A DNA stretch of 64,000 nt from Endozoicomonas sp. SCSIO W0465 (GTDB taxonomy: Bacteria > Pseudomonadota > Gammaproteobacteria > Pseudomonadales > Endozoicomonadaceae), in contig NZ_CP092417.1 of assembly GCF_023716865.1 (NCBI RefSeq), forward strand, positions 5,682,001 to 5,746,000, read 5' to 3'. Every line of letters starts with the position of its first letter. Within the stretch, counting starts at the first letter, position 1. A model generated the notes under the pieces. The model did not search any database. It saw nothing but the letters and a program-made list of their open reading frames with translations, and had not been told where the DNA came from. Position numbers and translations under genes: made by a program. Positions 24,880 through 33,174 of the stretch are shown here, in pieces.

Positions 24880-24980
24880 CGGGAGTGTGGTTAAGGATTT
24901 GTTTTTTGATTCACCACAAAGGCTCAAAGGACACAGAGAAAAGCATTTTTATCTTTGCTTCCTCTGTGTTCTCTAATAGA
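24880..24980. other. Short intergenic region with an imperfect inverted repeat
   Basis: Around 24926-24975 a segment containing GGACACAGAGAA is followed by CCTCTGTGTTCTCT in opposite orientation, forming an imperfect hairpin of a kind common in gammaproteobacterial intergenic repeats. It may terminate the uppS-like gene. Confidence 0.4.
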
Positions 24981-25241
24981 GTCACCGTCTTGCAGAACGT
25001 GCTGGTAACCGGCAGCTACCCACAGCTTTTCGTTGATATTGTATGCTTGCTCAAAACCAACAGTAACTGCAGGGCCTTTATTGTCGAGATCGTCACCCAG
25101 CTTGATGCCGTCGATTTCGGCCAGAACCGTCAGGCCGCCACGCTCGGTGGTCGCAAAGGTGTGACCTACTTCGATGGTTGAGGTAGCACGGGAACCGCTG
25201 AAATCCGGGTTACTGTGGTGCTGAACGTTACCGGTAATGCC
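24981..25241 (-). pseudogene. Outer-membrane porin gene fragment
   Basis: Read on the minus strand, 87 codons are open without a stop and translate to a porin-like beta-strand pattern. Examples are RATSTIEVGHTFATTERGGL, LTVLAEIDGIKLGDDLDNKG and LWVAAGYQHVLQDGD, with alternating aromatic and polar residues. Codon usage is that of a highly expressed gene (CTG, GGT, ACC, AAC). No start, signal peptide or C-terminal phenylalanine is present, and both edges fade into unrelated sequence. It is probably a piece of a major porin moved or left here by rearrangement. Confidence 0.6.
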
Positions 25242-25327
25242 TCTTACCGGAAATATAACTTCTTTTTATGCAGCCTTTGGATTGCTGCTATATACTTCCT
25301 GTATATAGCTTCAAGGTGGCGACTGAT

Positions 25328-25567
25328 ATGGCTCAAGGTACTGTTTTTGAAAATAATCGGACTCAGGCAGTCCGGTTACCGGCGGAGACCCGTTTTCCCG
25401 GTGGTGTTAAAAAGGTCAATGTCAGGGTACGGGGGCAGGACAGGATATTATCTCCGGTGGGTAAGGGCTGGGATTCCTTTTTTAATATCAATCCTGAAGA
25501 CGGCGTTACCGATGACTTTATGACCGAAAGGGCTTCACAGGAACAGCGGGAGCGGGAGTCACTTTGA
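25328..25567 (+). CDS. vapB: VapB-type antitoxin
   Basis: The 79-residue protein starts at ATG 25328 after AAGGTGG. The first half, MAQGTVFENNRTQAVRLPAE, is the AbrB/SpoVT-type swapped-hairpin DNA-binding domain typical of VapB/VagC antitoxins. The acidic second half would wrap the toxin. Its TGA overlaps the ATG of vapC (TTTGATG), the normal layout of vapBC operons. The partner toxin gene is split by an IS, so this antitoxin now lacks its native target. It could still act as a repressor of its promoter or cross-neutralise another VapC. Confidence 0.85.
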   Translation: MAQGTVFENNRTQAVRLPAETRFPGGVKKVNVRVRGQDRILSPVGKGWDSFFNINPEDGVTDDFMTERASQEQRERESL

Positions 25568-25614
25568 TGTTGAAATACATGCTGGATACTGACACTTGTA
25601 TTTATGTGATTAAC

Positions 25615-26720
25615 TGAAGTTACGCAGCTAACAGCTCTCTCAGCTGCCCCAACGAAGCTTTCAGCCCTGCCATATAGATTTTGGCTCTGAGCTGAAAGTG
25701 ATTCAGATTTACTTTCAATGACAGTACTTCCAACCTGAAGGCTGAGTAAATTGAAAGAAAGATATGATTACTCTGTGTTCTCACAGTATGTGCCGGTGAC
25801 TTGGCCATTGACGCATTCGATTTCAGCGTTTTATGGAAGACCTCGACTTTCCACCGTTTCTCGTAGATTGCCTTGAGAGTCTCGGCATCACAGTCAAGAT
25901 CGCTGCAAACCAGATAGAGAATGCCTGTGCTTCCGTCTTTGTTTTTAAAGACCTGACGGTATAGCAGAACAGGGAAATCGACACCTGCTATCCACCCTTG
26001 TACAGGCTTATCTTCTGAAAAATCAACAGTATCTATACGCTGTGAACGGCCTTGTAATTTGTCGTCCAGACTGAGGGATACCTTGCGGTTTGACTTCATC
26101 GCCATCAGGAAATGTTTATTACAGTCGTGTCGAATAAACATCATATTGTCGTTTGAGCAAAACCAGCTATCTGCAAGGACATAGCGGAACATAAGCTGGT
26201 TATGGCAGCAAATCATCAGCATCTCCCGCATCATTTCATTTTTGGTTTGCTCTGCATATCGTCTTACCTTTTTTGTCTTCAAGTCGGTGTACAGGATGGT
26301 TTTCTCGATCAATTTATAGGCGACAGGAATCGACGCATCTCCGGCATGGTAGTGTGCATTGAGCAGATTTATACCTTTCACGGTGCGATTTTTTGTATGA
26401 TCAAAATGCCAGGTGTTCAGGGCATTCTCTTTGCTGAACTGCTTTTCCTGAATCGTATCGTCAAAGATCAAAACCCCATCACTGCACTCAACCTGTCGCA
26501 CGACGGGTTTAACGTAAAGCCATAAGTCACGACTGGTAAACTCATTGTTTGAAAGCAATCGGGTGAATTGGTCATGACTGTAGACATTATCCAAAAGCTC
26601 TGACACTCCCGTTGCAGTGGTCTTCCCAGACGACGACAACAGGTAGTCAGAATAAAGTTCTATGAGATCATTTTTCATGCCACCAATAATGGCTGATTTT
26701 CAGCAAGGTGCGTAACTTGA
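25615..26720 (-). mobile_element. 1106-bp IS4-superfamily element, copy 1 (in vapC)
   Basis: The element has inverted ends TGAAGTTACGCA and TCAAGTTACGCA and contains one transposase gene. It is flanked by GTGATTAAC and GTGATTAAA, a 9-base target duplication with one mismatch. The same 1106-bp element occurs at 60976-62081 in the opposite orientation with a perfect 9-base duplication, so the element has been recently mobile. Confidence 0.92.
25620..26678 (-). CDS. Transposase of the 1106-bp IS (copy 1)
   Basis: This 352-residue DDE transposase has the expected acidic triad in context: LIFDDTIQEKQ (first Asp), VLADSWFCSNDN (second Asp) and YEKRWKVEVFHKTLK (the Y-2-R-3-E-6-K motif of IS4-like enzymes). 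The protein is identical to that of the copy at 61018-62076. It covers nearly the whole element. The 9-base target duplication fits IS4-type behaviour, but the exact ISfinder family was not determined. Confidence 0.9.
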   Translation of the reverse strand: MKNDLIELYSDYLLSSSGKTTATGVSELLDNVYSHDQFTRLLSNNEFTSRDLWLYVKPVVRQVECSDGVLIFDDTIQEKQFSKENALNTWHFDHTKNRTVKGINLLNAHYHAGDASIPVAYKLIEKTILYTDLKTKKVRRYAEQTKNEMMREMLMICCHNQLMFRYVLADSWFCSNDNMMFIRHDCNKHFLMAMKSNRKVSLSLDDKLQGRSQRIDTVDFSEDKPVQGWIAGVDFPVLLYRQVFKNKDGSTGILYLVCSDLDCDAETLKAIYEKRWKVEVFHKTLKSNASMAKSPAHTVRTQSNHIFLSIYSAFRLEVLSLKVNLNHFQLRAKIYMAGLKASLGQLRELLAA

Positions 26721-27105
26721 GTGATTAAAAACCGTCCGGCTGTTGTTGGTGCTATATTCAATCGGAATGACGGACTGATTGCCATCAGTGCAATCACCTT
26801 GTCAGAGCTGATCCACGGTGTTGAAAAAAGCAGCAACATCAAAAAGAACCGGGATAATGTTGAGGATTTTGTCAGTCGGCTTGAGGTTCTTGATTATTCC
26901 CCGAAGGCTTCAGCTCATTACGGTGATATCCGGTCTGACCTTGAGCGTCGGGGGGAGGTGATTGGTGTGAATGACCTGCATATTGCCGCCCACTGCCGAA
27001 GTGAAGGTCTGGTACTAGTGACCAATAATACCCGTGAGTTTAAACGGGTGGACAGCCTGCGAATTGAAAACTGGGTAGAGGATTCGCTTTCCTGAATTCT
27101 GAGCG

Positions 27106-27306
27106 TTAACCATGCCAGCGCAATGCGGCCAGCGGGGCATGAGCAGCACTGTAAGCTAGCGAGAATTGGCTGTCTGCAGAAAGACCACTGATGGCAGCAT
27201 CCTTCAGTTTGGTTTCAGCGGCACGAACCATGCCTGCAAATTCCTGTGCGTCTGGTGGTTCCGGCTTGAGCTTGTTTATTTTTACCAGGTTATCCAGTTC
27301 TTTCAT
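27106..27306 (-). CDS. HEPN-like partner of the nucleotidyltransferase, probably truncated
   Basis: The 66-residue product (KELDNLVKINKLKPEPPDAQ at its start) has the features of small HEPN-type proteins encoded next to minimal nucleotidyltransferases, including SQFSLAYSAAHAPLAALRWHG. Relatives of this kind are usually over 120 residues and continue after the RWHG segment. Here a TAA follows at once and similarity to a continuing helix is lost within a few codons. The C-terminal half that carries the R-x4-6-H RNase motif is therefore missing. The ATG overlaps the TGA of the nucleotidyltransferase gene, so the two were co-translated. It is probably inactive as a toxin. Confidence 0.6.
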   Translation of the reverse strand: MKELDNLVKINKLKPEPPDAQEFAGMVRAAETKLKDAAISGLSADSQFSLAYSAAHAPLAALRWHG

Positions 27307-27893
27307 TGTTTGTCACCTGTCGTGGGAGCCGTGGCCAGCCAGAGTTTGGGCTGTTCCATCACCCGGGTGATAAAACTCTGTTTCTCGTTTTTTCGCTGTT
27401 GAAACTCATAGGGGGTGAGCAGGGTAGGGTTAATGATTCGGCCCAGTTGCTGTTCTGCGGATTCGAGCCTTTCCATGATGTCGCCATAACTCAGGTTGTG
27501 CCCTACCAGCATGACATCAATATCACTGCCTGAATGTTCTTCACCCTTTGCCACAGAGCCATAGATAAAGGCCAGTTCACACTGCCCGAGCAAAGGTTCC
27601 AAAGCGGTTTTGACGACACCCTGAAGACCAAAGGTTTTTCGGGTAATGGCTTTCAACTCTTCGAAAACAGGGTTGTCAGGATTCGCCTGATAGTGTTTCT
27701 GGTTTCCTTGTTGATAACTGTTTAGCAGACCGGCTTCGGTCATTTTCTTTATTTCACGTACCACAGCCCCTTTGCCGACACCGGCCATACGAGCGACTTC
27801 GTTCAGGTAAAATGAGCCGTCGGGCTTGCCGTAAAACAGTGTCAGCAGCCGCTGCTGGGTTTTGGTAAACAATGCGGAGGCGATATCAGGCAC
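27303..27893 (-). CDS. Winged-helix plus minimal nucleotidyltransferase (MNT) protein
   Basis: The 196-residue protein joins an N-terminal winged-helix DNA-binding domain (about 1-75, with YLNEVARMAGVGKGAVVREI) to a nucleotidyltransferase domain. The latter carries the GS-x-A-x-G-x(5-6)-SDIDV motif as FIYGSVAKGEEHSGSDIDVM. Such proteins are found next to HEPN proteins in toxin-antitoxin-like pairs, where the transferase modifies and neutralises the HEPN toxin. The winged helix suggests it also represses its own promoter. Here the partner at 27106-27306 is shortened. Confidence 0.85.
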   Translation of the reverse strand: MPDIASALFTKTQQRLLTLFYGKPDGSFYLNEVARMAGVGKGAVVREIKKMTEAGLLNSYQQGNQKHYQANPDNPVFEELKAITRKTFGLQGVVKTALEPLLGQCELAFIYGSVAKGEEHSGSDIDVMLVGHNLSYGDIMERLESAEQQLGRIINPTLLTPYEFQQRKNEKQSFITRVMEQPKLWLATAPTTGDKQ

Positions 27894-28225
27894 AGGTGGT
27901 TATTCTTTATTCAGTCTCATTATGGGTACTATAGGTCTCATTTTGGGACTTTTCAAGACGTTCCGAGAAAGAAGGGCAGCTGGTTATAGGGTTGTTCTGG
28001 ATTCCATGCCATGTTTACAAAACCGAATTATATCGGCATAAAATCAGTGTATGTTGATGCTATCGACATATCACCTTTTAATGTCAGCATTCAGATACTG
28101 GTTTATGAAAGGACATGGAAGTTCGAGTCTTCACACGGGCACCAATCCTCAGCAAAAAACAAGACTTTTCATTCTGGCTTGTTGGTATGAGCGGTATCTG
28201 ATTTGCGTTATCTGTTGATCGCTCT
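27894..28225. other. Intergenic region with tRNA-like fragment
   Basis: The stretch contains the likely promoter of the nucleotidyltransferase gene (divergent) and a tRNA 3'-like fragment at 28117-28144. No open frame was supported. Confidence 0.5.
28117..28144 (+). repeat. tRNA 3'-end-like fragment (possible att site remnant)
   Basis: GGAAG, the loop TTCGAGT and CTTCA form a T-arm with four of five pairs. It is followed by a 7-base acceptor-like strand CACGGGC, a discriminator A and encoded CCA. No upstream D-arm or anticodon arm fits, so it is not a whole tRNA. Such 3' fragments are left by integrative elements that recombine into tRNA genes. Confidence 0.4.
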
Positions 28226-28264
28226 ATAATTGTATTACGATGTAATACGGCGTTATACAATTAT
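28226..28264. promoter_or_regulatory. Nested palindromes upstream of the RHH/ParE pair
   Basis: A perfect 10-base inverted repeat ATAATTGTAT / ATACAATTAT (28226-28235, 28255-28264) encloses GTATTAC-GAT-GTAATAC (28232-28248), a 7-base palindrome with a 3-base spacer. It ends at the AAGGAG ribosome-binding site. This is the expected operator for an autoregulating RHH antitoxin. Confidence 0.65.
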
Positions 28265-28278
28265 AAGGAGTGACAACC

Positions 28279-28527
28279 ATGGCAATGATCGCGAAACCGG
28301 TAAGGTTTGAGGAAAAACAGCTGGAGCAGTTAAGCCAGTTGGCCCGGCAAGAGGATAGGGATGTTTCCTGGCTGATCCGGCGGGCGGTTCAGGAGATGCT
28401 TGATGCCCGTGACTGGCAGCTGAAGAAAACCGAAGCGACTATCGCAGCGGTTGAGGCCGGTGAGATGGAGACCATTCCCCATGATGAAGTGGTCAGGAGG
28501 CTGAAGGAAAGGGGTAGGCTGTCTTGA
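28279..28527 (+). CDS. Ribbon-helix-helix antitoxin (ParD/CopG-like)
   Basis: I choose ATG 28279, which has AAGGAG eight bases upstream. A GTG at 28270 in the same frame overlaps that ribosome-binding site and is unlikely. The 82-residue protein begins with the RHH pattern AKPVRFEEKQLEQLSQLARQ followed by DVSWLIRRAVQEML, a beta-strand and two helices. The tail (about 50-82) is helical and acidic-to-basic and would bind the toxin. The adjacent palindromes are likely its operator. The gene overlaps the toxin gene by 4 bases. Confidence 0.9.
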   Translation: MAMIAKPVRFEEKQLEQLSQLARQEDRDVSWLIRRAVQEMLDARDWQLKKTEATIAAVEAGEMETIPHDEVVRRLKERGRLS

Positions 28528-28799
28528 TTGAATGGAGTTCAGCCGCGCTTGAACAGCTGGAAGCGCACTGCGAGTTTATAGACAATCATGTTGAGGGAAT
28601 CGCGTCTGAGGATGTTGTGGTTGAGATTGTTGATACAATTGCCAGTCTGGAACGGTTTCCGAAAATGGGTCGGCGGATTAAAAACAATATCTATAAATTA
28701 ACCGCAGTCTCTTCCAGGTACATCATTCACTACACCATTGGTAATACGGTAAGAATTGAAGGTATCTATCATTACCGGCAAAATCGCGACAGGCCATAG
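28524..28799 (+). CDS. RelE/ParE-superfamily toxin
   Basis: The 91-residue protein starts at TTG 28524 (overlapping the antitoxin stop). It has the RelE/ParE fold: WSSAALEQLEAHCEFI helices, then the beta-strand region RFPKMGRRI, SSRYIIHYTI and VRIEGIYHYRQNRDRP. The ending with YHYRQ-type residues resembles ParE more than RelE. ParE toxins inhibit DNA gyrase, and RelE toxins cleave mRNA on the ribosome; the sequence does not decide between them. Of the three toxin-antitoxin loci here, only this one appears intact. Confidence 0.88.
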   Translation: MIEWSSAALEQLEAHCEFIDNHVEGIASEDVVVEIVDTIASLERFPKMGRRIKNNIYKLTAVSSRYIIHYTIGNTVRIEGIYHYRQNRDRP

Positions 28800-29744
28800 T
28801 AAATACAGCTTACTTAACCCCCCAGTGTTATTTTTATGTCCGTCGCAAATCGGTTGTCAGGGCATCACCACCAAAATAATAAATTTGATGATTCCCTGCA
28901 TGGTAGTTGGTTGTTGTCGTTTATATGCCTGTTTTATTGCCATTTTGCAGGGTAATCAGAAGGCGGTTTTTCAGGGGCTTTTACAGGTTGGCTGATCGAA
29001 AGTAAGGGGTTGCAACAGAAATAGCCTTTAGAAGAAGATTGATATGTGAAGATCAAAATTTCTGAAGGATCAGACATGTCTGCAACCCCATCACTACGTC
29101 CTATGTTCGCATTTCCTGGCTGGGTAATCGAGCGAATTGATATTGACTGGAATATCAAACATGCCTTTGTCCATCTCCGTCGGGATGGCCGTATACAACA
29201 CGTCAGATGTAGTAAATGCGAAACACCTATGGGGCAGATGAAGACAAAAGATCGAAGTGTTCAGGATCTGCCACTGGGGACTCTTCAGGTAAATCTTCTC
29301 TTCACTGCATTTCAAGGACGTTGCTCCCATTGCGGTAATATAGAAACAGTCACGCCTCCAGGGCTCGCACCTAAAGCCCAGGCAACAGAGCGACTTAAAA
29401 GGCATGTCAGCCATCTATGCCGTTACATGCCATGTGATAAGGTTCCTGAGTTCATTGCTATCTCTGGTGGCACGGCGCGTCGCTGGGATAAAGAGATGCT
29501 CATGAAGATGCTGCCTGCACCAAAGCGGGACGGTATCCGTGCCCTGCTTATCGATGAAAAATCCATTGGTAAGGGGCATCATTATTTAACCGTTGCTCTG
29601 AATGCCGATACTGGTGAAACGCTGTTTCTTGGAGAAGGCAAACGGAAAGAAGTTCTGGACCAGTTCCTTTCCAGTCTGACGGAAGAGCAAAAAGCAAGCA
29701 TTGAATGCGTTGGTATTGACCGCGGAGGAAGCTATCAGGCTTCA

Positions 29745-31411
29745 CCTTAATTCCCGCTTAAGAATGGATAGCTGATCGGATACTCTGTACCAGAAGCAAA
29801 TTTGTACAGTTTTCATACAGGGTCGATAAAATGCTATCCAAATCAGCTCGTATTCATGGTGCAACCTGTGTGTTTTGCGTTCAATTATCACCCTTTAGGT
29901 AAAGCAGGGCTCCACAGCACTCTGTGTTATTCGTCAAGTCGGCAATCTTGGACTAATCAGCTGCAAATCGGCGGAGGCTTCATGTCCAGCCTGTTGCTGA
30001 TCTCCAACAGCCATCCAAGATCTGCAGCCGTTTTGACGAACCACAATGTCCACTTTTTACCGCTATAGGTTAACCGGCCCACTGACCGGATCACTTTCCT
30101 GATCAGCGGGCGAATACCATGTCTTCTCTCTTTCTCTGGCAAAGCCTTGTACTGCAAAGCTCTCAGTAAAATCTGTGCCATTTGACCACAGGCGTAAAAA
30201 GCCTGATTGGCGTGAAATGAGCGACAGGGTGGATGGTGCAAATCCAGATCAATCAGTGGACCTTTCTGGGCATTCTCCTGCCCCTGCTTCTCCCGGTGGC
30301 GACGCACCAGTTCTGCCAACGGCAGATCAGAGCGGCTGACCAGTATCACTGAGTAGCGGGGCACTGCCAGCCACTGTTTTCCGTCATGCCAGCGGCGGGT
30401 CACGACATACGTCTGCTGACGGTTCCACCCGGCAGGCTGGTGATAAGACAGGATCGCCTCTTCTGTGTTGTCACTACGGATAGGCGTCCAGGCACTTTTG
30501 GGTAAACCCTCAATACAATCGAGTACTGGACGGCAGTAGTTGTCATTGGTGACGCTGATAGAGAAGTCCCACGGACGGGCTTCAAACCATTCCACAACCT
30601 GTTTTCTGTAGTAGGCATTGTCCATTCTGGCCCAAACGGGGATGTCGTCACTCACCAAAGACACGACATCATTCTCAAGCTGCTCTTGCCAGCCATAACA
30701 AACGTCAGAAGCCCCTGGGTTGAGGCGGGCACTGGCCCACAGGTGCCCGATAAAAATACTGTGGAGCCAGTACTGCCGACTGCCGCTGTAGCCGACTTTA
30801 GCTTCCTGAAACAGATGGCCATCCACCTCAATCTCCGTTCCATCAAGAAAGATCGGAAGGTAACTTTTCTCCTTAACGACGTGTTCAATAACATCGGGGG
30901 CTACCTGTCGGCAGAGATCACGAATAACGCCGTACAACGCCTTCACAGAATCGGCCTTGAACCGGGAAAGATACTCTCCCATTCGCCTTGAGCCTCTGAC
31001 ATCTTCGAGGCCAAGCAGACTGACGGTTGGCGTGTCTTTTTGCAGAATATCCATATCAGAAAGGTGTCCGTTACCCGCACAGAAGTTGTAAATCAGTCCC
31101 AGCAGGCTGTCTTTATCATCACAACCTCGGTTACGTTTTTTGAGCTGGATATGGGTTGATAACTGCTCAGGCAATTTGAAACGACGGGCAAGGCGGGCGA
31201 TAAAAAGAGCCCCAGCCATACCGGTTAGTTTAGCGTCAGTGAATTCGATCTCGATTTTTTCAGGCTTGGGAATTATCATCGTACTGCGTCCCTGTGTTGC
31301 ACCTCGCAGGTGCTTCGTTGTTTGCACAGATATTTTACCTGAACAGCACAGAGGGCGCTCCTTCCAGCCGACACAGCCTTTCATTTTCAAATCATTAAGC
31401 GGGACTTAAGG
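29745..31411 (-). mobile_element. IS1380-like element, copy A
   Basis: The 1667-bp element starts CCTTAATTCCCGCTTAA and ends as the inverse of CCTTAAGTCCCGCTTAA. The duplicated target GCTTCA lies at 29739-29744 and 31412-31417. It contains one transposase gene on the minus strand. Copy B at 36540-38204 is nearly identical and inverted. Confidence 0.92.
29957..31279 (-). CDS. IS1380-like transposase (copy A, intact)
   Basis: I place the start at ATG 31279 (MIIPKPEKIEIEFTD), giving 440 residues as usual for IS1380. The frame runs open to 31390, but that part begins within 21 bases of the IS end and looks non-coding. The DDE core includes FLDGTEIEVDG (first Asp), VWARMDNAYYRKQVVEW (second Asp), and the C-terminal helices around CGQMAQILLRAL. 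No frameshift is present. The two-deletion copy B shows what decay looks like, so this copy is the likely source of activity. Confidence 0.88.
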   Translation of the reverse strand: MIIPKPEKIEIEFTDAKLTGMAGALFIARLARRFKLPEQLSTHIQLKKRNRGCDDKDSLLGLIYNFCAGNGHLSDMDILQKDTPTVSLLGLEDVRGSRRMGEYLSRFKADSVKALYGVIRDLCRQVAPDVIEHVVKEKSYLPIFLDGTEIEVDGHLFQEAKVGYSGSRQYWLHSIFIGHLWASARLNPGASDVCYGWQEQLENDVVSLVSDDIPVWARMDNAYYRKQVVEWFEARPWDFSISVTNDNYCRPVLDCIEGLPKSAWTPIRSDNTEEAILSYHQPAGWNRQQTYVVTRRWHDGKQWLAVPRYSVILVSRSDLPLAELVRRHREKQGQENAQKGPLIDLDLHHPPCRSFHANQAFYACGQMAQILLRALQYKALPEKERRHGIRPLIRKVIRSVGRLTYSGKKWTLWFVKTAADLGWLLEISNRLDMKPPPICS

Positions 31412-33174
31412 GCTTCAGTGAAAGAGCATCTGCCAAACGCAGATATTGTATACGACAAGTTCCATATTATTGCCAATTACAACGATGTGATTGACCAAAT
31501 CAGGCGCAGGGAGTGGCGACAGGCAGAAGCAGAGGATAAGCCATTTATCAAGGGGCAACGTTTTAACCTGTTCAGGAATCCAGAGAATTTAACGCCAAAA
31601 CGGAAAAGCAATCTGAAGGAATTGTTAGCCATGAATGAGGACCTCAATCAAGCATATATCCTGAAAGATATGCTTAAGCAGCTATGGACGTATACATATA
31701 AAGCCTGCGCCAGCAAATGCCTGGACAACTGGATAGCACTTGCCAAAGAAACAGGGATAGCCGAGTTAAAGAAGTTCGCCAAGGGGTTAGACAAAGCTAG
31801 AGAAGGGTTACTGTCATACTGTCAGCATCGTATAACCAGCGCGAAAATCGAAGCCTTCAATGGGGTTATTAAACGGATCATCTATAAAGCGTGCGGCTAC
31901 AATGACCTTGATTACCTATATCTGAAAATTAGACAGGAGGCTCTGAAATGATCAGCCAACCTGTAAAAGGGCCATTTATGAGGACTTAAGTTCTGGTGAT
32001 AAACAGAACACTGGGCGGAACGGACTATCAGCAGAATCCGTTCTTCGTGCGGCACTCCTGAAACAGTATTTGAATTGTGATTATGACTACTTGTCGTTTG
32101 TTTTGATGGACTCCATGCTCTTTCGAGACTTTTGTCGCCTCGAACCAAACCAGCGCCCCAGTCGCTCCAGTTTGCATGGGCTCATCAGCCTTCTTACTGC
32201 ATCTACATGGGAACGGATTAATAACTGTCAGCTAATGACCGCTAAAGATCAGGGTATTGAAAAAGGGCGCACTGTGGCTATTGACAGCACAGTCACCGAA
32301 TCGGATATCAAACCTCCTTGCGACAGTGATCTTTTAGCCAGTTCCGTTAAAGAAATTTGTCGGCTGCTGGAACGGGGACAAACACTGACAGCGACACCGC
32401 TTTATGAATATACCCATCACAACCGAGCCGTAAAAGATGCGGCCAGAAAATGCATCTACGCTGGCAAAGAAGAGCGGCATCAGCATTATAAAAAACTGCT
32501 GGTAACTATTCAGCACTGAGCAAAGGCATATTACAGTAATTCCGAACAGCTCTATGAAGTGATTGATATATGTCCATTCCCTGTTTTCTGGCAGACGACA
32601 AATAGCTGCGAATCCGTGCAAACATAGAACCACCGTCTGCACTCCTGAAGCAGCCTGAGATTTTCTGCTTTAACTTGGCCATTCGAACATCCCGCTCACT
32701 GCCATTGTTATCGAAGGGAATGGTAAAATCTGACATGAAGCGCAGTGTCTCAGCCTTGAACTCAGTGAGTCGTTTGAAGAGATTGTAAGCTTTAGTATTC
32801 TTGACTTTCTTGCGCTTAAGCTCCTCTCGTTGCTTCTCCATATAGACGACTTCTTTCATTAGAGCCCGCTGAAGCAACCGGTCATAAATCTTCTCGATTC
32901 GTTCACAGACAACACTTGGCATCTGTAGCATACCTATGGTCTTAAAGCCCTTGCAGTAATGCCAGGAAAGCCTCAGTAGCTTCATCAATCGCAACGCCAG
33001 TTGATTGCTGTCCCTATCAACAACACCCAAAAGCTCCCTCAGGTGATGGGCATTGCAAAGTACGTGAGTTGCCGCATATGCAAAATAGGATTTCCAATGA
33101 TCATGAACCAGAACGCCTGCAAATGTTAGCAGTATGCCCATCGTGTCCATGGCCTCACGACCTCGCTTTTCAGA

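Larger units (their letters stand above)
25567..27095 (+). pseudogene. vapC: VapC PIN-domain toxin gene interrupted by an IS
   Basis: The first 16 codons (MLKYMLDTDTCIYVI, with the first PIN-domain aspartate pair) are read from 25567. The remainder (NRPAVVGAIFNRNDGLIAIS onward, including ITLSELIHGV and VIGVNDLHIAAH) resumes at 26721. Deleting the element and one copy of its 9-base duplication (GTGATTAAC / GTGATTAAA) restores one continuous frame of about 135 codons. PIN-domain VapC proteins are RNases that cleave tRNA or rRNA. The acidic residues D7, E and D of the active site are present in the joined sequence. The gene is inactivated as it stands. Confidence 0.88.
29076..31951 (+). pseudogene. 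ISL3 transposase, split by the IS1380-like element
   Basis: The start at ATG 29076 has GAAGGA 6 bases upstream. The first part has the N-terminal zinc-binding cysteine pairs (RCSKCE, RCSHCG) and LLIDEKSIGKGHHYLTV with the first catalytic Asp. The second part (31418-31951) continues with VKEHLPNADIVYDKFHI, the Asp of the second ISL3 motif, and ends with KIEAFNGVIKRI containing the catalytic Glu. Joining across the GCTTCA duplication gives GSYQASVKEHLP in one frame, so the enzyme was intact when the inner element landed. Confidence 0.9.
28974..31973 (+). mobile_element. ISL3-family element interrupted by an IS1380-like element
   Basis: The ends share the inverted repeat CTTTTACAGGTTGGCTGATC (left from 28974, right ending about 31973). 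Removing the inner element at 29745-31411 and one 6-base duplication gives a normal ISL3 of about 1.3 kb. Flanking octamers (GTTTTTCA, ATTTATGA) do not match. The right flank is the interior of an ISNCY-type element, so a deletion accompanied or followed insertion. Confidence 0.85.

Noticed and set aside
28117..28144. A complete tRNA gene
   Set aside because: Only the T-arm and acceptor 3' strand fit; no anticodon or D-arm is found upstream.
29957..31390. A 477-residue start for the IS1380-like transposase at 31390
   Set aside because: That ATG lies 21 bases from the IS end with no ribosome-binding site, and the first 37 codons look non-coding. ATG 31279 gives the normal family length.
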